Origin: Actinomycetota bacterium
GTDB lineage: Bacteria; Actinomycetota; Acidimicrobiia; Acidimicrobiales; Ilumatobacteraceae
DNA: 45,173 bases
Direction: 5' to 3'
Assembly (NCBI GenBank): GCA_016870215.1
Contig: VGCD01000014.1
Span: 1 to 45,173 of the forward strand
Shown: positions 9,674-18,829 of the stretch, piece after piece
Position numbering within the stretch: the stretch's first letter is position 1
How the letters are laid out: each line of letters opens with the position of its first letter
The notes under the pieces: model-generated
What the model was told of the DNA's origin: nothing
The model's input: only the letters and a program-made list of their open reading frames with translations
Database searches by the model: none
Made by a program: the position numbers and the translations under genes

Positions 9674-11344
9674 ATGACATCTCCGGTCTTCGCCCTCTCC
9701 GACAAGTACATCGAACAAAGCGCCGCCCTCGACCCAGGAACCGCGACGTACTTGGGTATTCCAGGGTACGACCACCTCATGACCGACTTCAGTCCCACTG
9801 GACATGCTGCGCGCGAAGCTCTCTCACGTACGACACTCGCCCAACTCGACTCATTGGCCACCGACTCAGACGATGACCGTTTGGCCTCCGGCGTACTGCG
9901 TGAAGGCCTACAAGCCGACATCATGGCGTTCGATGCAGGTGACCACCTGTCATCCATTCGCATCATCGCCGGCGATGTCGATGCAGCGCGCTCGATCTTT
10001 GACCTCATGCCCACTGACACAGCGGCCGACTGGGAAGTCATCGCCAAGCGTATGGCGAATGTTCCGGGAGCATTCGCAGGAATGCGCGAGTCATGGTCAC
10101 TTGGAATGGAGCGCGGCATCACCGCATCGCTGCGCCAGGTGAAAGGCCAAGCAGAACAACTGTCTGCGTGGGCCGGCACACCGAGTGAGCCAGGGTTCTT
10201 CACCACTTTTGCAGAGTCTGCGTCGTCTGTTGCTGGTGCGCCGATGGATGCATTGCGTGCAGCCGCTGCTGATGCAAGTCGTGCGATGGCGGAGACTGCC
10301 GACTTCTTGATAAAGCAGTACGCACCGCATGCACGAACTGAAGATGGCTGTGGTCGTGATGCACACGAGGTTGCCCGTCGCCGATTTCTCGGAATGCAGA
10401 TATCTGCAGAAGATGCATACGAGTGGGGCTGGGAAGAAACCATGCGACTCGATGCTGAAATCAAGAAAATCGCTCAGCAGATTGTGCCTGATGCGTCAGT
10501 GAACGAAGTGCGCCACCTGCTCGACACTGACCCCAATCGTGCAGTGCACGGGGAAGAGAACTTACGCGCGTGGTTGCAAGAGCTGATGGACGAAGCAATG
10601 GATTTCTTGCTGTCGAACGGACACTTCGACCTTGACCCGCGAGTACGCACTGTTGAAGCGATGATCTCGCCACCTGGTGGCGCCGCTGCCATGTATTACA
10701 CCGGGCCGAGCGAAGATCTCTCTCGCCCTGGTCGCACGTGGTACCCCGCAAACGGACGCAGTGTGTTCCCCCGTTGGGGCGAGCCCACAACCGCGTATCA
10801 CGAGGGCGTTCCTGGCCATCACCTTCAAATCGCAGTCGCAACGGTGAATCGTGATCGTTTGTCGCGTTACCAACGCAACACGTTCGTGTCAGGTCATGGC
10901 GAGGGTTGGGCGTTGTACGCCGAACGCCTCATGGATGAATTCGGCTTTCTTGACAACCCCGAATATCGACTGGGCTATCTGTACGCGCAAGTGTTCCGCG
11001 CAGCGCGCGTGGTCGTTGATTGTGGTGTGCACTGCGGCCTTCCTATTCCGAAGCATTCGTCATGGCACGCAGGCGAAGCGTGGACGCCAGACCTGATATT
11101 TGAGTTCATGAACGCTCGCTCATCAAGCGATGAAGAATTCAACTGGAGTGAAGTCAACCGTTATCTCGGCTGGCCAGCACAGGCAATTTCTTACAAGTTG
11201 GGTGAACGTGAGTGGCTGGCTCTGCGTGACGAAGCAAGAGCGAAACACGGTGCGTCATTCAATTTGCGTGACTGGCATGCATTCGGTCTCAACCTTGGCA
11301 ACTTGGGTCTCGACTTGTTGAAGAGCGAGATGCGTCGCTTCTGA
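9674..11344 (+). CDS. DUF885 family metallopeptidase-like protein
   Basis: 556 residues, typical of DUF885. The C-terminal half carries YHEGVPGHHLQIA (about 375-387), the family's HExxxHH-like zinc-site motif, and later GEGWALYAERLMDE, also typical. The N-terminal half is helical, and the opening (SAALDPGTATYLG) fits the family. There is no signal peptide, so the protein should be cytoplasmic. DUF885 proteins are treated as putative zinc peptidases; activity is poorly studied. It begins 22 bases after the coiled-coil gene and ends five bases before the next start, so it probably belongs to the same transcript, alongside an M14 carboxypeptidase at the head of the run. Confidence 0.88.
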   Translation: MTSPVFALSDKYIEQSAALDPGTATYLGIPGYDHLMTDFSPTGHAAREALSRTTLAQLDSLATDSDDDRLASGVLREGLQADIMAFDAGDHLSSIRIIAGDVDAARSIFDLMPTDTAADWEVIAKRMANVPGAFAGMRESWSLGMERGITASLRQVKGQAEQLSAWAGTPSEPGFFTTFAESASSVAGAPMDALRAAAADASRAMAETADFLIKQYAPHARTEDGCGRDAHEVARRRFLGMQISAEDAYEWGWEETMRLDAEIKKIAQQIVPDASVNEVRHLLDTDPNRAVHGEENLRAWLQELMDEAMDFLLSNGHFDLDPRVRTVEAMISPPGGAAAMYYTGPSEDLSRPGRTWYPANGRSVFPRWGEPTTAYHEGVPGHHLQIAVATVNRDRLSRYQRNTFVSGHGEGWALYAERLMDEFGFLDNPEYRLGYLYAQVFRAARVVVDCGVHCGLPIPKHSSWHAGEAWTPDLIFEFMNARSSSDEEFNWSEVNRYLGWPAQAISYKLGEREWLALRDEARAKHGASFNLRDWHAFGLNLGNLGLDLLKSEMRRF

Positions 11345-11348
11345 TCAC

Positions 11349-12674
11349 ATGACTCGTCGCCGCAAAGTTCTGTTGTCCATCGCCGCCGTTGCGGTGGTGT
11401 TCGGTATTGCCGTCAGCACATCGGTTGTGTCGTATGTGTTGGCAAACCCAGGCGTTGCTGTGCAACAAAACGTTGCACAGTGGGCACGCAACAACAATTT
11501 GGGTGCCGTTGTCAACGTTCTCGAAGTGTGGCTGCGGTCTGACCCGCCCTCTACCGAGGTGGCGACTGAGCTGGGTCTTGCAACCGATGACACCACAAAT
11601 ATCGACGACACAGACATTGACGACGCAGCAACAACCCCGACAACAGTCGAAACGACAACAACCAACTCACTCCCAACCTCAAGTACCGCCGAGACAACAA
11701 CGACCACCACCAACCCTGCCGACGTAGTTGCGAACACCACAGCAACTGGTTCACAAGGTGACATCGACACCGGCGTTCCGGCCCCTGTCGCCACCACGAC
11801 AACAATTCCTGAAGACCCAGCACTTCCCTACGCCGGCCCACAAGACATCACGCCCGTTCTCGCAGCACCATTACGTGGCGAAGGAAAATGGACTGCGATA
11901 GCCAAGTTGCAAGGAAGCCCAGTGGTGTGGGCCACCTCTTTACGCCCCTCGCGCAAGTACGGCTCAGTCGTGGCGAGCGTCGCTGTCATTGATCAGTCGC
12001 GTGTGCGCGCTGCGTTGTACAACGGCAATGAACTTCCTGGTGGCGGCCCGTGGAAGAACGGCAACAAAGTGCAAGCTCGCGCCGTGTCTGCCCTCGTGGC
12101 CAGCTTCAACGGTGGCTTTCGATGGGAACACACCGATGGTGGCTACATGGCTGAAGGAAAAATCGTTCGACCGCTGAAAAAAGGCCTCGCCACACTCGCC
12201 ATCTCGCCTGAGGGTCAAGTGGCAATTGGTGTGTACGGACGCGACTTCACTAACGACGGCACATGGCGGGCGATGCGCCAAAACCTGCCATCGGTTGTGT
12301 TGAAGGGCAAGAACGTTGTGCGCGACGCGGGCAGCGTGAACTGGGGCGAAGACTTCCACGACAAGGTTTTCACTCTTCGAAGCGGAGCCTGCATACGTGA
12401 AGACGGCAAGTTGATGCACGTGACAGTTGGTGATGCCGACATTCACTTACTGGCCGACACACTCGTATATGTGGGCTGCGAGACCGCGATGCAACTTGAC
12501 ATCACCGGCCAGTTCCCTCAGTTCGTCACCTATACCTCGCCTGGCAAAGACGACCGAGACGGCAAGGTGCTCGACAAACGCATGTCGAATGCCAACCGCA
12601 CGTTGAAGGGCTGGATGCGCGAATTCTTCGCGTTCTTCAACCCAGAGCGACTTCCTGACGGCGTCGTTGACTGA
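11349..12674 (+). CDS. Exported phosphodiester glycosidase (NAGPA/DUF2233)-like protein
   Basis: 441 residues. After an MTRRRK start comes one hydrophobic segment (about 7-32) that acts as a signal or anchor, then a region with an acidic patch and a long Thr-rich linker (about 95-155). The C-terminal domain (about 165-441) has ALVASFNGGF at 248-257, a signature of the phosphodiester glycosidase/NAGPA family, and a cysteine pair at GACIRED and YVGCETAM that may form a disulfide. Members act on phosphodiester-linked sugars or in exopolysaccharide metabolism; the actual substrate here is unknown. The start lies four bases after the DUF885 stop. Confidence 0.8.
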   Translation: MTRRRKVLLSIAAVAVVFGIAVSTSVVSYVLANPGVAVQQNVAQWARNNNLGAVVNVLEVWLRSDPPSTEVATELGLATDDTTNIDDTDIDDAATTPTTVETTTTNSLPTSSTAETTTTTTNPADVVANTTATGSQGDIDTGVPAPVATTTTIPEDPALPYAGPQDITPVLAAPLRGEGKWTAIAKLQGSPVVWATSLRPSRKYGSVVASVAVIDQSRVRAALYNGNELPGGGPWKNGNKVQARAVSALVASFNGGFRWEHTDGGYMAEGKIVRPLKKGLATLAISPEGQVAIGVYGRDFTNDGTWRAMRQNLPSVVLKGKNVVRDAGSVNWGEDFHDKVFTLRSGACIREDGKLMHVTVGDADIHLLADTLVYVGCETAMQLDITGQFPQFVTYTSPGKDDRDGKVLDKRMSNANRTLKGWMREFFAFFNPERLPDGVVD

Positions 12675-12701
12675 CACTTTCGCATCAATCGAGATGAAAA
12701 G

Positions 12702-12965
12702 ATGGTTCACATGAACAACAAGGACATTCAGCCGAAACCAGAAAGCAAATTGTCACCAGCTGGTGTCGGAGCAATCATCACCGTGGTGTTCTTGTTGCTC
12801 ATGATCATCGCCAACACCAAGCGCACGGAAGTGAACTTCATCGTCTACAAGGCCACCGACATTCCTGTGTGGTGGCTGATGGTCGTCGTGGTGGCGCTCA
12901 CTCTCATCGTTGAACGCCTCGTGGGTATTGCTTGGCGACGCAGCAAGCGCAAAAAAGACGACTGA
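12702..12965 (+). CDS. Small LapA-domain-like membrane protein (DUF1049-like)
   Basis: 87 residues (84 if the second ATG at 12711 is used). Two hydrophobic helices (about 21-40 and 52-72) flank the segment NTKRTEVNFIVYKATDIPVW. The pattern helix, then N-x-x-x-V-x-x, then helix, then a basic tail (RRSKRKKDD) is that of LapA-like DUF1049 proteins in the inner membrane. Their actinobacterial role is not established. It ends the plus-strand run and faces the metallo-hydrolase gene with only six bases between stops. Confidence 0.7.
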   Translation: MVHMNNKDIQPKPESKLSPAGVGAIITVVFLLLMIIANTKRTEVNFIVYKATDIPVWWLMVVVVALTLIVERLVGIAWRRSKRKKDD

Positions 12966-12971
12966 CGCGTA

Positions 12972-13943
12972 CTACGCCTTGGCGTAGGTCGACGTTCGAC
13001 GCGGCATGTCGCTATCGACGAGCGTCACACGACCTTGCCGGTGCAATTGAATGAGATGACTCCACACGCTACGCCGCGCCGGCTTGTGAAGCTTCTTGTC
13101 AACGTCGGCATACATCACTGACACCATGTCGCGAATGGTCTTCGGGCCGGTCACTAGCTGGTCGAGAATCTGTTGCTCACGTTCTCGACGATGTTGCGCA
13201 TACGCAGCCAAAAACGGTGCTGGGTTGGTGATGGGCCCACCGTGTGTGGGATACAACGTTGCGTCACCACGATCAGCAACTTTTTGCAGTGAGTGCATGT
13301 ATTCACCCATGTCACCATCTGGTGGTGACACCACCGTGGTGCTCCAACCCATGATGTGGTCTCCAGTGAACAGTGCTCGCTCTTCTGGCAACGCAACACA
13401 CAAGTGGTTCGACGTATGCCCGGGTGTGGCCACTGCAACAAGAGAGAATTCACCAGTTGAGAGAAATACCTCTCCATCCACCACAGTGACATCGGGCTGG
13501 AATTCGGTGTCGATGGTTTCGCGCGGTTCATCTGAGTGCGCATCAGCGCCGTCTGCGTCGTCTTCGTCTTCGTCATCATCTTCTTCGATGTCATCGGCAT
13601 CGAACACCACATCGGCATGTGGCCCGAGTGCGTATGTAGGTGCACCAGTCGACTCTTTGAGCCACTGGGCAAGTGGCGAGTGATCCGCGTGGCAGTGGGT
13701 GACGACAATGCCGACAACATTGCACCCCTCAAGTGCTCGCTGCAGCGCTTCACGGTGACTGTCGAGACGCGGACCCGGGTCGATCACCACAACGTCATGA
13801 GTGCCAATGATGTACGTGCCCGTGCCGCGATATGTGAACTTTGATGGGTTCTCGGCAATGACTCGGCGGATGAGCGGCGATATCTGTTGTGCAGTTGCGT
13901 ATGGGGCATCATCGATGCGAGGAACAAATGGAATTGACGTCAT
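12972..13943 (-). CDS. Metallo-beta-lactamase-fold hydrolase (LACTB2-like) with acidic insertion
   Basis: 323 residues from the ATG at 13943, supported by a GAGG eight bases ahead. A longer frame to 13979 would overlap the asparaginase gene. The zinc motif HCHADH is near residues 82-87, followed by GHTSNHLCV and GDHIMG with the further metal ligands. The C-terminal 90 residues form a winged-helix-like extension, as in the LACTB2/RNase-Z-like and glyoxalase-II-like group. An unusual, strongly acidic insertion (about 105-135, almost only Asp/Glu) lies between the first and second metal motifs. Reaction could be thioester, phosphodiester or RNA hydrolysis; the sequence does not decide. Confidence 0.87.
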   Translation of the reverse strand: MTSIPFVPRIDDAPYATAQQISPLIRRVIAENPSKFTYRGTGTYIIGTHDVVVIDPGPRLDSHREALQRALEGCNVVGIVVTHCHADHSPLAQWLKESTGAPTYALGPHADVVFDADDIEEDDDEDEDDADGADAHSDEPRETIDTEFQPDVTVVDGEVFLSTGEFSLVAVATPGHTSNHLCVALPEERALFTGDHIMGWSTTVVSPPDGDMGEYMHSLQKVADRGDATLYPTHGGPITNPAPFLAAYAQHRREREQQILDQLVTGPKTIRDMVSVMYADVDKKLHKPARRSVWSHLIQLHRQGRVTLVDSDMPRRTSTYAKA

Positions 13944-13949
13944 GTTTGA

Positions 13950-13953
13950 CCTC
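13950..13953 (-). promoter_or_regulatory. Ribosome binding site deciding the start of the metallo-hydrolase gene
   Basis: On the minus strand GAGG lies six bases before the ATG at 13943 and shares bases with the TGA stop of the asparaginase gene. This supports the shorter start and suggests coupled translation. Confidence 0.6.
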
Positions 13954-14935
13954 ACGCACCAACTGTGTTGCCAAAGCACACTGCGCGCAACTGGCCCACT
14001 TGCTTGCCGTGACCAAGTGCAATTTCATGCACTGACTCAGGAACCTGCGACACGTCGATACCGAGTTGCGCAAGCGCTGCCAACAACACAGTTGGCTCAC
14101 CTCGGCCACCACCATCAGACACTTTCAAAGCCACTGCACGTCCGTCTGGCAACGCAGCTGCATACACAGCTTCTGCACCATCTTTTGCGAACAGACCTTT
14201 CACCGACGACACGATGGCGGTGACATGGCGACCACGACCTCCGACCATGTACGGGTGTTGTGACATTGCGGTGTACACCTGAGTGCCAGCGTCACCGGCA
14301 TCACCGACAGCAATTGACCGGAACATTCGCGCAAGTCCGCGCAACGTCACCACATGTGCCGGTGCACCACAGCCATCAACTCCGATTGCCGCTGCGGCCT
14401 CGCCTGCGACAGTCGGCACCGCATCGGTGATGGCTTGTTGCAGTGGGTGGCTCTCATTGAGATAGCCCTCGAGTGGCCAACCATTTACCTTGCACGTTGC
14501 CAACATTCCCGCGTGCTTGCCACTGCAATTCATCTGCAACGGCGTCTTTGCAACCCCGTCGCGAATGGCCTGATACTGCGACTCGACATCTAGGGGGTGA
14601 CCGGCAGTGTTCCCCAGCGCAGACTCGTCGAGCCCTGCCGACGCGAGAATTGCACGCACCCCCTCAAGGTGCACTTTTTCGCCGTTGTGACTGGCACATA
14701 CCAAGGCCAACAACTCTGGTGGCAACACAAGACCAGCGCGCACCATTGCCAATGCTTGCAACGGCTTTGTTGAGCTACGGGGGTAGATGGTGACGCCAGC
14801 ATCGCCGACAGTGAATGCATCGCTGCCATCACTGTTCAAGCCGACGACAGCACCAAAATGCACGCTCTCATCAACACCACTTCGTGACATCACTGCAAGA
14901 GGCGCGAACTGTTCTGGTCGCACGCCCACCGTCAT
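13952..14935 (-). CDS. Asparaginase II family protein
   Basis: 327 residues, the full length for this family. YPRSSTKPLQALAM near residue 60, ASHNGEKVHLEGV near 85-97 and LQMNCSGKHAGML near 130-145 are the conserved blocks of the PF06089 L-asparaginase II family, including the SxK-like catalytic pairs. It should hydrolyse L-asparagine to aspartate and ammonia. It lacks a signal peptide, so it is probably cytoplasmic. Its ATG overlaps the stop of the AI-2E transporter gene by four bases, and the metallo-hydrolase begins nine bases after its stop, so the three probably form one transcript. Confidence 0.9.
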   Translation of the reverse strand: MTVGVRPEQFAPLAVMSRSGVDESVHFGAVVGLNSDGSDAFTVGDAGVTIYPRSSTKPLQALAMVRAGLVLPPELLALVCASHNGEKVHLEGVRAILASAGLDESALGNTAGHPLDVESQYQAIRDGVAKTPLQMNCSGKHAGMLATCKVNGWPLEGYLNESHPLQQAITDAVPTVAGEAAAAIGVDGCGAPAHVVTLRGLARMFRSIAVGDAGDAGTQVYTAMSQHPYMVGGRGRHVTAIVSSVKGLFAKDGAEAVYAAALPDGRAVALKVSDGGGRGEPTVLLAALAQLGIDVSQVPESVHEIALGHGKQVGQLRAVCFGNTVGA

Positions 14936-16077
14936 TGATGTTTGCGTTTCCGTGTGCGCTTGCGTTGCGGTTTGTCTATTTCGCGAATGTTCGTGAGGGT
15001 GTCGTCAATGACGTTGTAACGCTGACCCCAACTGCTGGCCAGCGCTTGTGCCATAGCGGCAGCCGGCAAAGCGAGAATTGCACCGATGGGCCCGAGCAAC
15101 GCTCCACCTGCAATCGCACCTCCGAACGCAAAGGCCGGATGAATCTCCATGGTGCGTGCCGTCACACGCGGCGCAAACAAGTAGTTCTCGACCTGTTGAT
15201 ACACCACGATGAAGCCGACACTGATGAGAGCTTTCAAAGGTGAGTCGAGGAAGGCAAGAAGAATTGGCAACACACCAGCGAGGTATGTGCCAATGACCGG
15301 CAGGAATTGCGACACAAGTCCGACCCACAACGCCATGGCAACTGGTGCAGGAATACCGATTGCTTGAAAAGCGATCCAATGAAAGAACGCGGACAACGAT
15401 GCCAGCAACGCACGCGAATACAGATACCCACCGGTCTTGGTGATTGCAAGATCCCATGTGTCGAGAACTCGGCGCTGTCTGTCTGGTTCGAGACGGCTAC
15501 AGATGGAACGCCGCAATCGTGGACCATCGGCAACCAAGTAATAGGTGAACAACACGATGGACAAAATCTGAAGCAATACTCCGAGCGCCTGCAACGTCAC
15601 CGAGAACACTCGGTCTTGTTGACTGTCAATAAATTTCTGCACTGGGCCATTGGGGTCGGTGATGCGATCGTTCACCGCTTGCGGGTCGATGTTCGTGTTG
15701 AACGCGTCATTGATGAACTTCACCGTGTCGTTCACATACTGTTCGCTGTTTGTTGCCAAGTCTGCGAGCTGTGTGCCGACGACTGTTCCCACAATTCCGA
15801 TGAAGGCCAAGACGCCGAGAATGATCGCAAGAATGATGGACGATGTCGCCCGTCGACGTCCCCACCCTCGACGACTGAGAGCATTGACGCCAGGTTCAAT
15901 GGCGAAGGCCAGGAACAAGCTGACAAGCAACAGAATGAGCAATTGGCTCAGTCGATTGAACGAATACCGAACCACCAACATTCCCAAGTACCCGAGCCAA
16001 AAAAGCACCACCGCCCGTGGTACCCAGCGAGGCATGTGACGTGTGTCGGGCGAAGAGCCAGCGGGGGTGTCACTCAC
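14932..16077 (-). CDS. AI-2E family transporter (PerM/YdiK-type)
   Basis: 381 residues from the GTG at 16077 (SDTPAGSS...). A longer reading to 16170 exists but would overlap the divergent oxygenase gene and has a low-quality N-terminus. Seven to eight hydrophobic segments are seen, with the family's soluble loop between (about 95-165). The C-terminal PVIGTYLAGVLPILLA, QQVENYLFAPRV and GALLGPIGAILALPAAA blocks are typical. The family exports small molecules or ions; relatives include the quorum-signal exporter TqsA and Na+/H+ antiporters, so substrate is open. The protein ends in a very basic tail (PQRKRTRKRKHQ). Confidence 0.88.
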   Translation of the reverse strand: MSDTPAGSSPDTRHMPRWVPRAVVLFWLGYLGMLVVRYSFNRLSQLLILLLVSLFLAFAIEPGVNALSRRGWGRRRATSSIILAIILGVLAFIGIVGTVVGTQLADLATNSEQYVNDTVKFINDAFNTNIDPQAVNDRITDPNGPVQKFIDSQQDRVFSVTLQALGVLLQILSIVLFTYYLVADGPRLRRSICSRLEPDRQRRVLDTWDLAITKTGGYLYSRALLASLSAFFHWIAFQAIGIPAPVAMALWVGLVSQFLPVIGTYLAGVLPILLAFLDSPLKALISVGFIVVYQQVENYLFAPRVTARTMEIHPAFAFGGAIAGGALLGPIGAILALPAAAMAQALASSWGQRYNVIDDTLTNIREIDKPQRKRTRKRKHQ

Positions 16078-16154
16078 GGAGCAAAGCGTACTGGTGCGAG
16101 AAATACATACCGGTGCGCTATGCACGCGCCTGAAATCACTGTCACGATGGGAGC

Positions 16155-17048
16155 GTGAACTTCGAAGCACTGCGCCGACTTCCTCAGGTGGAGTCCGTTC
16201 GGCAATCGCTTGCCGGGGCGCTTCGCGACAGGGTTATCGGGCCGAACGCCGATGAAAAGGCAGCGCACATCATGGATGCACCGGGCGAGCGTTGGTTCGC
16301 CCCCGACCGCCCTATTCATCGTGTTCACGCCGATGCATCGATGTTCATTGGTGGCATGCGCGCCTTATTGGTGCAGTCACTACATCCACGCGCCATGGCT
16401 GGCGTGGCGCAACACAGTGACTATCGAAACGATCCATGGGGACGCTTACAGCGCACCGCCGATTTTTTGGCAGCGACATCATTTGGGCCTGCGGAAGTTG
16501 CTCAACAAGCTGTTGATCGTGTTCGCGCCGTGCACACTCGTGTTGTAGGCACCACAAGCACAGGTGAGGAATACAGTGCGAACGACCCACACCTACTTCG
16601 TTGGGTGCACATTGCTGAAGTCGACAGCTTTCTTGCGGCACATCAAGTGTTTGGCGCGAACCCGCTCGACCAAGAAGGTCGTGACGCGTACGTCAGTGAC
16701 ATGGCCGTAATTGCGCGCAAGTTGGGTGTGCCAGCACCACCAGAGTCTGAACAAGCACTTCATGATCACTTGCGTGAATATCGCCCAGAGTTGCGCAGCA
16801 CACGTGAGTCACGTGATGCCGCTCGCTACTTGCTCATCACTCCGCCACTTCCGGCAGCACAGCGAGTTCCCTATGCCCTCATTGCTGCCGGCGCAGTGTC
16901 ACTACTGCCAGTGTGGACGCGAATCATGTTGCGATTGCCGTGGATGCCACTCACGGAACGTTTTGCGTATCGTCCAGTTGGTCAGGTGGTGACGGGCGCA
17001 ATTCGCTGGGTCACCGAACTCGACTCGCCCGCTTCACGAGCGCACTGA
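16155..17048 (+). CDS. Oxygenase MpaB family protein (DUF2236)
   Basis: 297 residues starting at GTG 16155; the nearby ATG at 16147 hits a stop within three codons. The conserved block HADASMFIGGMRALLVQSLH, then PRAMAGVAQHSDY and RTADFL, identifies the MpaB/rubber-oxygenase (DUF2236) family, thought to bind a heme or diiron-type cofactor and oxidise hydrophobic substrates. Conserved His and Arg residues in these blocks are present. A hydrophobic segment near 235-255 may associate with membrane. The last 38 bases overlap the convergent DNA-glycosylase-like gene. Substrate unknown. Confidence 0.85.
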   Translation: MNFEALRRLPQVESVRQSLAGALRDRVIGPNADEKAAHIMDAPGERWFAPDRPIHRVHADASMFIGGMRALLVQSLHPRAMAGVAQHSDYRNDPWGRLQRTADFLAATSFGPAEVAQQAVDRVRAVHTRVVGTTSTGEEYSANDPHLLRWVHIAEVDSFLAAHQVFGANPLDQEGRDAYVSDMAVIARKLGVPAPPESEQALHDHLREYRPELRSTRESRDAARYLLITPPLPAAQRVPYALIAAGAVSLLPVWTRIMLRLPWMPLTERFAYRPVGQVVTGAIRWVTELDSPASRAH

Positions 17049-18213
17049 GATCTCCACGCGTTCCCACATGAACGCTGTCAAGGCCCAACCATTTCGCCAT
17101 CAACGACAACTCATCGGCCAACTCTGACGCCACCACCTTCTTGTCGACTTCGCGCTCTGCAAATGCTCCATTGACCATCAGCCGGCTGGTGTGCCGATCA
17201 GCTTTCAGGTCGATACGCGCAACGAGTCGATCGTGCAAGAGAAACGGCAACACGTAGTACCCGTACACGCGCTTTGGTGCTGGGGTGTAGATCTCGATGC
17301 GGTAGTTGAAATCAAACAACCGCTCAATACGCGGACGAAACCAACACAACGAATCAAACGGCGATAGCAATGCCCTACCGCTCACAGTTCGCGGTGCTCG
17401 CGCAGCGGGGTGAACATAAGCCGGTTCACGCCAACCCTCGACGCGCACTTGCTCCAACTCACCTGTCTTGACCAAGTGGGCAAGGTGAGGTGCAGCTGCG
17501 GTTACCCGTTGGCGGAAGTAATCAGCAAGATCTTTTGCCGTACCGACACCCAACGACCGTGCTGCAAGCAACAACAGTTCGCGACGCGCCTCAGTTGCAC
17601 TAGGTGTCGGAGACTGGAGTGCATGAGATGGCATATGGCGCTCGGGAAGGTCGTACACGCGGGCGAAATCTTTCTCGCGTCTCGTTGCCGTCAACTGTCC
17701 GGTCCAGAACAAGTACTCGAGTGCAGCCTTTCCTTCATCCCAGTCCCACCATGAGCCTTTGGGCCCCGTATGTGTCTTCACGTCACCTGCGACAAGTGGC
17801 CCTTCATCGCGGACTTTCTTCAACACGTTGCGCACGAAATGTGGTTTGGTCTTCTGCAATTCATGCAGCCCCGACCACATGGCCCCCTTCTTGGCCTCGT
17901 TCATCTTCCAACGAAACAAACGATGATGTTCCACCGGTACATGTGCTGCTTCGTGAGCCCAGTACTCGAACAGTTCACCATCGGCAGTTGCATCAGGAAT
18001 GAGCGTGCGCGGATGATCACCCAACCGGGCAAAGAGTGGAAGCTCTTGACTGCGCACCAACACGTTGACCGAATCGATTTGAATGACACCGATGGTGTCG
18101 AACACTTTGCGTAGATGCCGTCGGTCTATGCGTCCGGTGGGGCGTGATGTGTGGAGTCCTTGTGCGGCCAGCGCCATGCGGCGCGCGGCTGCGGCACTGA
18201 CTTCGCGAGTCAA
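17011..18213 (-). CDS. Winged-helix DNA glycosylase, AlkX/YcaQ-like (interstrand crosslink repair family)
   Basis: 400 residues. The N-terminus (RRMALAAQGL, then DTIGVIQIDSVNVLVRSQ) matches the HTH_42/YcaQ family. Gln45-Ile46-Asp47 form the QxD pair that I associate with the YcaQ/AlkX branch, which unhooks DNA crosslinks, rather than the AlkZ branch with QxQ. Tandem winged-helix segments fill the middle and PFDSLCWFRPRIERLF-like and YEI-type strands follow near the C-terminus. Its start overlaps the cyclophilin stop by four bases, and its 3' end overlaps the oxygenase gene on the other strand by 38 bases. Confidence 0.86.
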   Translation of the reverse strand: MTREVSAAAARRMALAAQGLHTSRPTGRIDRRHLRKVFDTIGVIQIDSVNVLVRSQELPLFARLGDHPRTLIPDATADGELFEYWAHEAAHVPVEHHRLFRWKMNEAKKGAMWSGLHELQKTKPHFVRNVLKKVRDEGPLVAGDVKTHTGPKGSWWDWDEGKAALEYLFWTGQLTATRREKDFARVYDLPERHMPSHALQSPTPSATEARRELLLLAARSLGVGTAKDLADYFRQRVTAAAPHLAHLVKTGELEQVRVEGWREPAYVHPAARAPRTVSGRALLSPFDSLCWFRPRIERLFDFNYRIEIYTPAPKRVYGYYVLPFLLHDRLVARIDLKADRHTSRLMVNGAFAEREVDKKVVASELADELSLMAKWLGLDSVHVGTRGDLSALVKRASRVR

Positions 18214-18776
18214 TCGGCGACAGTGATGGTGACGCTGTTGATGACCACGTCGGTCAACGGGCGATCACTGCGGTCGGTTTCAACCTTCTGCATCGCATCA
18301 ATGACTTCGAGACCCTTCACCACTTGACCGAACAACGCGTAGTGCGGCGGAAGTTGCACGCCACTTTGTCCGCTGATGAGGAAGAACTGTGATCCGTTGG
18401 TGTTCGGTCCGGCATTTGCCATTGCAATCGAACCGATTTGATACTGACCGGGCTTTGGCAGCTCATCTTCAAAGCGATACCCGGGACCACCGCGACCAGT
18501 ACCGGTGGGGTCGCCACCCTGACACATGAAGCCGTTGATGATGCGATGGAAAATGATGCCGTCGTAGTACTTGTAACCAGCGAGGAACACAAAGTTGTTG
18601 ACAGTCTTCGGTGCCTTCACCGCATCGAGTGCAATGACCAATGTTCCCATTGAGGTTTCCATTGTGGCGGTGTACCGCTTGCTGGGGTCGATGCCCATTT
18701 CGGGAACATCGGAGAACTTCTGCGTCTGTTGCGTGGAACCATCGAGTGCGGGGAAAGGAAAAGGCATGCCCGTCAC
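18210..18776 (-). CDS. Cyclophilin-type peptidyl-prolyl cis-trans isomerase
   Basis: 188 residues. FHRIINGFMCQGGDPTGTG holds the active-site Arg and the conserved QGGD, and GSQFFL is present further on. The core spans about 35-185, preceded by a 35-residue N-terminal extension (FPFPALDGSTQQTQKF) with no signal peptide. The enzyme speeds proline isomerisation during folding. A second ATG at 18767 gives an alternative start three residues in. Coupled to the DNA glycosylase gene by a four-base overlap. Confidence 0.93.
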   Translation of the reverse strand: MTGMPFPFPALDGSTQQTQKFSDVPEMGIDPSKRYTATMETSMGTLVIALDAVKAPKTVNNFVFLAGYKYYDGIIFHRIINGFMCQGGDPTGTGRGGPGYRFEDELPKPGQYQIGSIAMANAGPNTNGSQFFLISGQSGVQLPPHYALFGQVVKGLEVIDAMQKVETDRSDRPLTDVVINSVTITVAD

Positions 18777-18829
18777 GCTACAAGCGGAATGATGCGCATC
18801 GGACGGCGTAGCTCGCCTACCCTTGCAAT

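Noticed and set aside
9661-10464. 267-codon minus-strand frame
   Set aside because: Antisense to the DUF885 gene, Ser/Ala-rich shadow with no domain.
15307-16158. 283-codon plus-strand frame
   Set aside because: Antisense to the AI-2E transporter; composition is Arg/Cys/His-rich with no recognisable domain.
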